In this document: piece after piece, positions 55,601 to 64,000 of the stretch | Layout of the letters: each line of letters begins with the position of its first letter | Numbering within the stretch: position 1 is the stretch's first letter | Assembly (NCBI GenBank): GCA_018806915.1 | Contig: JAGKQI010000095.1 | Span: 124,001-188,000 of the forward strand | DNA from: Phytophthora colocasiae | Taxonomy: Eukaryota > Oomycota > Peronosporomycetes > Peronosporales > Peronosporaceae | Direction: 5' to 3' | Length of the DNA stretch: 64,000 nucleotides | Notes under the pieces: generated by a model | Seen by the model: only the letters and a program-made list of their open reading frames with translations | The model's database searches: none | Told to the model about the DNA's origin: nothing | Made by a program: the position numbers and the translations under genes

Positions 55601-58349
55601 GATACACCCCGTACGGTTCACTGGACGTGTGCTGAATGAGGCAGAACTCCGGTATCACATCGCAGAGAAGGAGGTCATCGCGATCCTCAGGGTTCTGGAG
55701 AACTTTCGGGCTCTGGTAAACACGAGTCCCGTGATCACGGTGTACACCAGACATTCGGTGTTGAAATGGCTCCTGTCATCCAGTTCGGCTGATGGTCAGA
55801 ACGTGAAGTGGGGATTGAAGTTGTCACACTGGAATTTGGAAATTCGCAGGATCCAGCGAGATGAAGATGGTCTCCCGGCTATTCTTGGAGCGGGCATCAC
55901 ACCCCGTGAACACCTCGATGAGGTCTCTGAAAACCTCATCCCCGTCAAGGGGCGAGTCAGACCTCCAGCACCCATTAGCGTGGAGATGCTAGAGGCTGAT
56001 TACCGAGGTTGTGTTCTAAGTTTTGATGGTGCCGCCAAGACATCCACTCGCCTGGGAAGCTGCGGATGTGTGCTCTGGGAGCTCCCGGGGTGGAACATCC
56101 TGGAAGCCCAAGGGTTCGCTCTGAAAGACGTCACTGTGAATGACTCAGAATACTGTGGTCTGATCAATGGATTGAAGTTGGCTTTGGAACGTGGTATCCG
56201 AGACTTGGTGGTTGTCGGAGACTCCCGTATTGCTATCCAGCAGGCCCAAGGTCTGATCAATTGTAATCAGCCGAACCTGCAGCGGAAATTGGCCGAGTTT
56301 GAGTCTCTGAAGATCAAGTTCCAGTCTCTGAAGCTAGTGCACGTGAAGCGTGAGTTCAATCAAGCAGCGGACTATTTGACGTCCAAGACCCTCGTTCTTG
56401 GCGAGTCCTGGCAGGTCCAAGACCCTGACGAACTGACTCATCTGAAACTGGTGTCCACGATCCCAGAGAAGTTGATGAAGCCTCCCGAAGGGGTGTCTTC
56501 TGCAGCGCCGGACGATGTTCACCAGACCTCCGGTGAACATGATTGTACACCGGAGATGGATGACCCAGGGCCAGAGTCTGCGCCCCTGCCTCATGCTGTC
56601 AAGGTGCTTGTTGCCATCACTCGTGCACGCAATCAGGAAGAAGCAAACCTACCAGATGACGTGGAGGCTCGTGAACCTATGGGTCCACTGGAGTTTCAGG
56701 AAGAACGCTGGCGGCGGATTAAAGTTCACCAGACTCAAGATGTTCATCTGGCAGAACTCATCACGTTCCTTAAGGGTGATGTGGGAGATTTACCACGACC
56801 CCGAGTAAGGAAGCTAGCCAGGATTGCCGATGATTTCATCTTGGATTCCAGAGACGTTTTATACCGTCTCAGCCGTGCTACCAGAGAACGTCCGAGAGAC
56901 ATGGTTGATGAACTCAGACTTGTGGTTCCCAGAGACTTGCATGCTGATATACTGCACTATGCTCATGGGGACTACCAGGGTGCTCACCAGGGAATCAAGC
57001 GTACGTTCGAGAAGCTGAGCTCCGAGTTCTACTGGATTGGTATGTACGCTGATGTGGAAAGGTTCGTCAAAGAGTGTATGGACTGTGCAAGTGACAAGGG
57101 ACGTCCCCCGAATCCTGGACCGTCGCCCGGTAACATCGAGCCCAGTCGACCTTTTGAGGTGGTGTCCATGGATTTTGTGACACACATGCCAAAGTCTGCC
57201 AGAGGCAACACGTTCCTGTTGTTGTTCCAAGATATGTTCTCAGGATATGTGATGTGCAAGCCCATGAGTATTACTACGGCTCAAGATGTCGCTGAGGCCT
57301 ACGAGGAACGTGTCTTCCGGAACTTCGGAGCTAGTTCCCTGATACGCCATGATCAAGATCCTCGGTTCATGAGTGAAGTGTTCAGGTGTTTACCGGATCT
57401 CCTGGGAAGCAGACAGCGAGCGACTCTGGCGTACCGTCCCCAGGCAAATGGCCAACAAGAACGGTCTGTTCAGACGGTCGTGCGCGCCATCAAGGCTTAC
57501 ATCGCCGAAGCTGATCAGAGTGACTGGGACGACCACGCCGAACGTCTGATGTTCGCGTTGAACACTTCCTTTGATGCGACCCGTCTGGAAACACCATTTT
57601 TCCTGGTACACGGATGGGATGCTCACGGGACTGTGTCTGCGATGCTTGGTCCAAAACCTTCTGGTGTACAAGAGCGCACTGCTTATGAGTGGCGTCGGAA
57701 GATGCAACGAGATTACAGCTACGCTCAAGCCTGTGCTGAAGAACTTCAGAGAAAAGCCAAGCGGGAGCGTTCTGAAGAACAGATTCGAAAGTGGAAGGAG
57801 TTGTCGGAACGTCTGAAGTCCGGATTTGCCGTCGGTGATGCCGTGTGGTTATACATCCCCAAGGTGCAAACGGGGTTGAGTCGGAAACTCGCACACATGT
57901 GGCATGGCCCTTTCCGGATTGAAGAGATGTTGGACGATTTTCGTGTGAAACTGAAGGTTGAGGATACCGGGTATCGGGTGAACCCTTGGGTTCATGTAAG
58001 TCGCCTGAAGCCGAGAGCCTTGTTTCCCAGAAGACCGACTGTGGAACTCGATGTCCGCGAGGATGATGACTTTGATGCAGCGCTGTTACCAGAAGACAGT
58101 TGGGAGCCCGACACCGAGAATGATGAATACGAAGTGGAAAAGATACTTGACACTCGGTGGAGCAAACGTACCAGGACCTCCAAGAGACTTCGCGAATACC
58201 TGGTCAAGTGGAAGGGGTACGACGAGACAGAGTGGCTACCCTTGTCAAAGCTGAACTGTGGTGCTTTACTGTATGAGTTCAATCAGAGCGCACGAGCGCG
58301 AGCTCGTTTCCAAGCAATGCAAGCTGGAGACGATCACCCCAGAGTTTAA
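52619..58349 (+). pseudogene. Giant gypsy pol, copy 2 (one frameshift)
   Basis: Same domain order as copy 1. One A is missing at about 53508 (GTGAC versus GTGAAC), between protease and RT, which splits the frame into 52687-53535 and 53430-58349. From RT to the end it is uninterrupted, and the chromodomain is in frame (NDEYEVEKILDTRW, EYLVKWKGYDETEW). Expected length from the first ATG (52738) is about 1870 residues if the missing base is restored. The first RNase H has the same lost residues as copy 1 and the second the same complete set. Confidence 0.92.
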
Positions 58350-58735
58350 ACTCTGAAAGCTTATCCTGAGAACTCTGGTGAACATCACTGTTCACCAGAC
58401 GATGTATTTCAGAGATGAGGTGTCTGAGAGACATGTCTTTCGGAAATGTGATTTCGGGGATACGTGGCTCCCAGAGATGGTGATCGTTATGTGAATTTGT
58501 ATGGAGATGATTTTGTGGTTATGTGTGTATGATGGAATTTTACGAAGTGGATTATGATGATGCTATGAGAAGAAGATTACTGAACGACGTGTGAGGATGT
58601 TAAAAGAGAAGGTCGTCGGGGAACTATATTTGGAATTGTTACTACGCTACGATATGCAGACGACTAAGTTGTTCTGGAAGAAGAAGTGTAGTTCCCCGGA
58701 GATGTCGTGAAGAGTACACCAGACTTCTGGCGTAC

Positions 58736-61700
58736 TTACTTCAGAGAGATAGGATTTTCGGCGCGTTCAGCGGGCGTCAGAGCTTGTTTCCGGAGATCGG
58801 ATGGCACGAATTGCATCCAGTCCTTGTCGGCAGACGCTGTGGCCCACTGCGTGCGCGCCGGTTCCGCTGAGTCGATAGCTTCGAGTTGCTTGCGCAAGAT
58901 CAGGCACTTGGGACCTCCGATGTCACGTGCACGTGGGTCCTGCCAGATCCATGGGCAATATTTGTCCGGGACCTTCCAGATAGCAGGCTCAAACATGAGC
59001 GTCTCCGGGAAATCCTTGTGCTTCAGGATCTTGGATACTGTCCCTCGATATTGACGTAGTAGAGACGCACGTCGGAGCCCACGTTCCTTGTGCTGTTCAC
59101 CGGACAGCAGGTCATCATCGGGATCCATTATCACCCAGTGAGTGCGTTCCCACAGCGCTTGGGCGTGCTTGCGCATGAGAGACGCGAGTTCTTCGATGTC
59201 CGCCTGAACCAAAGGACAGAGGTCTTCACGTCGGTGAAAATATAACTCGGTTCGGCGGTTCTGGTACATGACCTCCCAGGGAGCTGGCACTTCGTCCAGC
59301 AAAGCTTGGTACTTCTTGGAGTTCCAGCGTTTCTTAAGGCGGGCCAGACTGTGTCTGTGGGGCTCGAAGTCTGGGAACCCGGGAGTCTGCCCGATGGATG
59401 TCTTGGTGTCACTCGTCGGCTGGACCGGAATGCCGTAGTACAGCCACGAAGAACAATGTGTGTCCGGGGCCTCGATTGTCAGCAGCTCCTTCGGTGTCAG
59501 CGACTTGTACGACTTGGACACCAGACTTGACTTCCGAAGTTTGCCAGAAGGTCGCTTGCCCGAAGAACTCTTAGTCGACTTGGAGTCTTGAGACTTCTTG
59601 TCCTTGGAACTTGACTTGGGCGAACCACCGGACTTCGTACTCTTGGGACTTGACGTGGAGGTGCCACCGGACTTTTGACTGCCTGACTTGGATCGGGATG
59701 CTTCGTGCACACTATCCCGCTTGGATTTCTTGGTGGAGATTATTGGACCCGAGTCATCCGAGTCGCTGGACTCGTAGTCCCGTGGACGCTTGTTGCCGGC
59801 GTGCGAATGATCATCAGACTCATCGTCGTCAGAATCATCGCTGTTGCCGCTCGACTTTTCGTCGTCAGACTCGCTGTCGCTGGATGCAGATTCTTGTTCA
59901 CCAGACTCCTTGAAGTCCGGGTCCTTCTGAAGGTCATCCTCTGTGGACTCAGGTTCGCTGATGGGATACGGGACGTGAGCGTCCAGTGCCTCCCAGACCG
60001 GTGGCTCCACATCGTTCTTCCGAAGCCGGCGCAGTTCCTCCTCAGCCATCTTGTAATACGTCTCTGGGACGTACGAAGTCCACGGGGTCTGATTCAGCTT
60101 GCGCCAGTACATCATGCTCACTAGCATTTTTACCAAGGGGCGCCCCGTGAACAGGCTGTGGGCGGGCTTGTCCGTGCGCAGCCACTTCATCGCTGTCTCG
60201 TAAGAAATGCCGGCGAGCAGAGCCAAGCGCAAGTCCGGACGAACTTCTTCCCAGACGACTCCAGCCGGTAACGTGGTGTGAACTACATCCTTGGACACCA
60301 GAGACTTGGCGTTCGCCGGACGCACTGAATCGATACCAGGCGTGTAATTCTTGGGGCGATCCTGAGGAACACGAACCCGATGTTTCCCAGAAGGTCTGGT
60401 AGGCTTGGGTGGTGGAGAACCGGAGGATTTGACTGACCTGGTAGGCGACCCAGACTTGTTCACCGGGCGAGTGCCTGATTTCTCGGGGCCACCCACCTGT
60501 TCACCGGAGACCTTCACACCACTGCCAGCACCCGTCAGATCCAGCACTTTGGTCGATTTCTTGGCCGCTGCTGCTTGATCGGACCGATGTTTAGCCAGAC
60601 GCTTGGAGAAGTCAGGGATTTCCGCCTTGCGCTGATCCATTGCAGTCACGTTGATGATGGTGTCCCAGTCTCCTGGCGGCGCCTTGCCCTCTTGGAAGTT
60701 CACCAGAAGCTCCCGAAGACGCACCCAACTGCCGTTCAACTCCCCGTGTTCAAATAGGTACTCCAGAAAACCCCAGGAGTCTGTGGCTGTGGTCGTGGGG
60801 CGAGCCTTCAGCAACCGGACTTCCGCTTGAGAGTCTGCCAGGCGTTCCTCTAAGGCCGTCTTCTCGGACTCCAGAGCATCTATCTGGTCCTGATAATGGG
60901 CCGCGAGGCTCTTGGACTCTGCATTCAGACGATCTTCGACCTCACCAGCAGTACGCCGGGCGTCCAGCACTTCATGGCGCCAATACTGGCAGTTGAAGAC
61001 CCACTGACGCTTGAGATCTTCGGACTCGTTCTGGATAGCGGCCGTGTCCACCAGAGATGCACCGCCCTGAGACTCTACTTGGAGTCGAAGCCGACGGTGA
61101 GCGCCAGCCATCTGCTTCAGGTAACCCGATGTCTTGTACACCCGCTCGGCGAGGCGCTGATGAGGGAGGTGCAAGAGGATTGCCGCCAATTCCCGGAGGA
61201 CGTCAACAGATCCCATGTGCGCTTCAAGACTCATGCGGTTACGGCTGTCCACATGAGGAACGAGCATCTGACCTTCAGAGAAGTCAGGAATCACGCGCTT
61301 AAGCTCCGAGATGTCGGCCGGCGTAAAGCCCTCGAGGCCCACCAGAACGCCTGGCCCCCCGTATATGTTCGCTATGTGGTTGCCCACACGAAAGTCTTCA
61401 GCGAGCGCCGGAACGCCGACCAAGAATGGCTGTCCTTCAGGCGTTGGCTCGGGGTCCACCCAGTTGGAAGGGGCGTCAGCAGTCATGTCGCCCAATAGTT
61501 GTTGCCCAGGCGCAAACAGGCTATCCACCTCAGTGGTGGAAAGGATATGCGGCCCTCTAGGGAATGGAGTTGAGACGCTGGAAGAAGGATTCGTGGAGGC
61601 AGAAGCCGTCGACGTGGCAGGCACGATCGTGCTATTATCGCTGTCAGCAGCATCAACGCCCTGCTTCAGAGCGGCGGACGCGCTCGACTGTGAGGCTGGG

Positions 61701-61822
61701 GCGCTTGAGCTGCCACCAGGTGATGCGGAAGTACCGTCACCACCACCTCGCGATGCTACAGATGCCGAAGCGGGCCCAGTGCCCGAGGCGTCGCCAATAG
61801 TAGAAGCCGATGGGGAACTCAT
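58736..61822 (-). CDS. Giant gypsy antisense ORF, copy 2, intact, 1028 codons
   Basis: Minus-strand ORF between pol and the 3' LTR, opposite to gag-pol. ATG at 61820-61822; the frame is open further to 61978. Order: Ser/Ala/Gly-rich N-terminus; a compact region (GPHILSTTEVDSLF, VGVPALAEDFRVGNHIANIYGG); a coiled coil (LKRQWVFNCQYWRHE to EERLADSQAEVRLLK, ~60800-61010); a basic/Pro-rich linker (~60380-60560); a globular part (RLALLAGISYETAMKWL, SMMYWRKLNQTP); an acidic Ser/Asp tract (~59810-59960); a Ser/Lys-rich tract (~59520-59750); and a C-terminal globular part (LARLKKRWNSKKYQALLDE, RTELYFHRREDLCPLV). No enzyme motif, signal peptide or membrane segment is seen, so it is not an env. Its near-intact state in both copies suggests it is maintained. 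Function unknown. Confidence 0.75.
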   Translation of the reverse strand: MSSPSASTIGDASGTGPASASVASRGGGDGTSASPGGSSSAPASQSSASAALKQGVDAADSDNSTIVPATSTASASTNPSSSVSTPFPRGPHILSTTEVDSLFAPGQQLLGDMTADAPSNWVDPEPTPEGQPFLVGVPALAEDFRVGNHIANIYGGPGVLVGLEGFTPADISELKRVIPDFSEGQMLVPHVDSRNRMSLEAHMGSVDVLRELAAILLHLPHQRLAERVYKTSGYLKQMAGAHRRLRLQVESQGGASLVDTAAIQNESEDLKRQWVFNCQYWRHEVLDARRTAGEVEDRLNAESKSLAAHYQDQIDALESEKTALEERLADSQAEVRLLKARPTTTATDSWGFLEYLFEHGELNGSWVRLRELLVNFQEGKAPPGDWDTIINVTAMDQRKAEIPDFSKRLAKHRSDQAAAAKKSTKVLDLTGAGSGVKVSGEQVGGPEKSGTRPVNKSGSPTRSVKSSGSPPPKPTRPSGKHRVRVPQDRPKNYTPGIDSVRPANAKSLVSKDVVHTTLPAGVVWEEVRPDLRLALLAGISYETAMKWLRTDKPAHSLFTGRPLVKMLVSMMYWRKLNQTPWTSYVPETYYKMAEEELRRLRKNDVEPPVWEALDAHVPYPISEPESTEDDLQKDPDFKESGEQESASSDSESDDEKSSGNSDDSDDDESDDHSHAGNKRPRDYESSDSDDSGPIISTKKSKRDSVHEASRSKSGSQKSGGTSTSSPKSTKSGGSPKSSSKDKKSQDSKSTKSSSGKRPSGKLRKSSLVSKSYKSLTPKELLTIEAPDTHCSSWLYYGIPVQPTSDTKTSIGQTPGFPDFEPHRHSLARLKKRWNSKKYQALLDEVPAPWEVMYQNRRTELYFHRREDLCPLVQADIEELASLMRKHAQALWERTHWVIMDPDDDLLSGEQHKERGLRRASLLRQYRGTVSKILKHKDFPETLMFEPAIWKVPDKYCPWIWQDPRARDIGGPKCLILRKQLEAIDSAEPARTQWATASADKDWMQFVPSDLRKQALTPAERAENPISLK

Positions 61823-62018
61823 GGCTGCAGGATCTTCTTCCGAAGTGTGCGTCAGAAAGGAAATCGGGATGTGCCCGTTTGTGGGATACGACAGTTGGCT
61901 ATTTCTGAGTCTGATGGAATCAGACTGAGCGACAGGACACCAGAGATTCTGAAATCCCGGAAGTTTTGAGAGCGTCACAGCTACACTATGTTCACGGGAC
62001 CCCTGACGTACTGTCCTG

Positions 62019-63923
62019 TGACACGTTGCTAATTACGATTTTTTGAGTGGATATGGACGTTTCGCTGTGATGTGATTGGACATATAATGGATTGTGGGAG
62101 AAAGGGAGATGTGGGACGAGGTTATGTCCCGTGCGACAATAATGGATCTGTGGAAGAAAACCGCTATATATATTAACCTTCACCTGTACTGCAAAGGGGC
62201 CCAAGAGATCAGAAGTGTTCCTCGGAAAAGTGCACAAACTCCGAGAGACAATAACACTCAGTCTGATCACCGGACTTTCCCCGACGATGAGTGCCTAAAG
62301 GTTGGCAGAAAGTCTCTCAGAAGAATGTATCTCTGAGAGACCTCATCCCGTTGCCGTCCTGTGTGACGATGATGGTTCAAGGAATACAGTTATACCCCCA
62401 AGATACCAAGTATCGCGCACCGGACGTAGCGCACCCCGCGCATATCCCAACTGGACTTCGTGCGTTGTAGCATACGTGCTCCGCACCCTGAAAACACTCA
62501 TGGATTTCTGGTATCACGTATGGAAACTCTGATATCACACCATGAAGTCTGACGTACATGAGTCTGACGTACATGAAGTCCGACGTACATGAGTCCGACG
62601 TACATGATTCTGGTGAACAAGTCTGATGTGTCCGGCTTATACAAGCAATATTCCAGACATTTACCAGTTTCCGATGAACAGACTCCGACGTACAAGACTC
62701 CGATGAACAGACCCAAGTGTCACGACTCTGGTATTTATGACTCTGATGTACATGATTCCGGAGTACATGGTTCCGATGAACATGTCTCCGATGCACATGA
62801 TTCCAGACCCTGATGAACAGGATACCAGACTCTGACACTCTGAAGTCCACCCCCATACTGAAGCCAAGTGTACCCAACACGACCTCACGCAATCAAGTGA
62901 AACGCAACCTGCTCATCCCTGTAATGACATCATTAAGTGTCGACTCGACAAGATCTGCAGCATCGACTACCATAGTGAGCCCAAGTGAAGATTCCTGAGT
63001 TATACTGAGAACAAGTGTATATGAGAATATGGAAGACAGAAGACAGAGAGATACGAGATAGATAGCCAGAGATCAATTTGCCTCGTTGTAAAGAGTTCAA
63101 TTTTCCCTGTTGTAACGAGTTCGATTTGCTTTGTTATAACGAGGTCGTCTGCCTGCTGCTTCCCGTAAGTACTAGGCCACGACAAAGCTTTGAGTCGTGT
63201 GATCTCTCACCTATCAAGCCCCTTTAGGTGGAGATCAGCGTAACGTAGAGACCTGAGAGGACCCACCTATTCCATTTACTAGTTGGGTCGTTTGTCTTGT
63301 CTCTAGCGGTAGCCCATTTCATATTGTACGTTTGGACAGGTTTTGGGAGCTAGACAGTCGCTCTCAAGACGCTCGGTAGACTGTTATATAACTGATAGTG
63401 TATTGGTTTATTTTCCCTCTATATATTAGAGGGTGGTGCGCGAAAGTTACGGGAATACCAGACAGACCAGGTGTCTGGTGAACATTTCCCTAGTTGACCT
63501 GGAGAACTAGCCCACTGCTCAAGGGCCAGGAAAGAATAAGAGCAGCTACATATTTGTATATCGGAACTCTATATTGCGGTTATCTCGGAAGTCTAATTAC
63601 TGGACTTCCCATTGTATTAATTTCTCTTTTGCCTTCAGAAATCTCTGGTGTACACAAGTGTTCACCGGAAAACGTTCGACTCTCAAGCGCTCCTGTGAGG
63701 ACCAGAAGGACATCCGACGGTCTACGCAAGGAACCCTCACTCTCACACAAACTCTCACGACCCCGGCGAGGGTCTCATTACCAAGACAACGAACCTACGA
63801 GGACAGCACAAGGTAACACACGCCCACCTTGCTGTGCGACTCTGGTATTACTACCGGTAGTCACACTTCCAGGTTCACTGTACGCCCCTGCACCGCGGTA
63901 AAAGTTGCACCGACTTCGCGACA
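62019..63923 (+). repeat. Giant gypsy LTR 3
   Basis: 1905 bp, followed by the target duplication GGGC (63924-63927) and MULE sequence. Confidence 0.93.
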
Positions 63924-64000
63924 GGGCTGCTTAGGTGTACACGGCACAGAGGAAGTTTAGTTGACTCGTAGAGTCCTGCTCGCAAGGCACTAGCCTTCGG
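63924..64000 (+). mobile_element. MULE-type transposon 3' end after the array
   Basis: Contains the last codons and TAG (63932-63934) of the fragment interrupted at 30760, then a tail matching the reverse complement of 6487-6550 with a few differences. Cut by the window edge. Confidence 0.55.

Larger units (their letters stand above)
30761..63923 (+). mobile_element. Tandem array of giant Ty3/gypsy elements: LTR-internal-LTR-internal-LTR
   Basis: Three direct LTRs (30761-32696, 46400-48303, 62019-63923) share two internal regions, so each unit repeats every ~15.6 kb and one full element is ~17.5 kb. GGGC flanks the whole array (30757-30760 and 63924-63927). Removing the array and one GGGC restores the MULE reading frame. 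Both copies have gag, pol and an antisense ORF. LTR2 and LTR3 are nearly identical; LTR1 differs at about 20 sites by eye. Giant oomycete gypsy families such as Albatross are candidates for its identity, not tested here. Confidence 0.93.

Overview
The window is from an oomycete genome, most likely a Phytophthora or downy-mildew relative. The evidence is Crinkler (CRN) effector genes with LQLFLAK/R-type N-termini, a Crypton tyrosine-recombinase element, short GT-AG introns in a pogo-type transposase, and Ty3/gypsy elements with chromodomain integrases. It is a repeat-rich, gene-poor compartment. I found no gene that is both non-mobile and undamaged. All CRN, DGAT2-like and EF-hand genes carry breaks.

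Layout. 1-1.8 kb is the 3' end of a LINE. 2.1-3.06 kb is a 0.96 kb direct repeat (second copy 16.4-17.4 kb) with a broken EF-hand gene. 3.2-5.2 kb is a CRN gene with a P-loop ATPase domain and one frameshift. 6.3-16.3 kb (block A) and 17.5-30.4 kb (block B) are two copies, in the same orientation, of one segment: a CRN-ATPase pseudogene, a CRN-kinase pseudogene and a DGAT2-like pseudogene. The copies have collected different transposons. Block A has a Crypton, a pogo-like element, a 280 bp solo LTR and a 3.6 kb inversion. Block B has a 1.3 kb solo LTR and a 6.7 kb Ty3/gypsy chromovirus. Each block supplies the empty site for the other's insertions, so exact ends and target duplications can be read.

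30.8-63.9 kb is one tandem array of a giant (17.5 kb) Ty3/gypsy element, LTR-internal-LTR-internal-LTR, flanked by a 4 bp duplication and inserted in the last codons of a MULE transposase remnant. The element encodes a 1408-residue Gag, a Pol with a decayed RNase H followed by a second RNase H that keeps its catalytic residues, and an integrase with a chromodomain. On the opposite strand, between pol and the 3' LTR, it carries a 1028-codon ORF. The unrelated chromovirus in block B also has an antisense ORF in the same position. Both elements carry a textbook-looking -1 frameshift signal (slippery heptamer, 6-8 nt spacer, stem-loop) at the gag/pol junction.

The most interesting signals are: (1) the antisense ORFs in two gypsy lineages; (2) an 11-bp motif family, TCYGRYGWACA, that forms a minisatellite in the giant LTR and recurs through gag, pol and the antisense ORF; (3) an inversion whose reversal would restore both a Crypton recombinase frame and a CRN gene; (4) the gag/pol frameshift signals. 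Many breaks in the giant copies are small losses in homopolymers, so some may be assembly errors. Reading frames were assessed by eye, so many start codons are uncertain.
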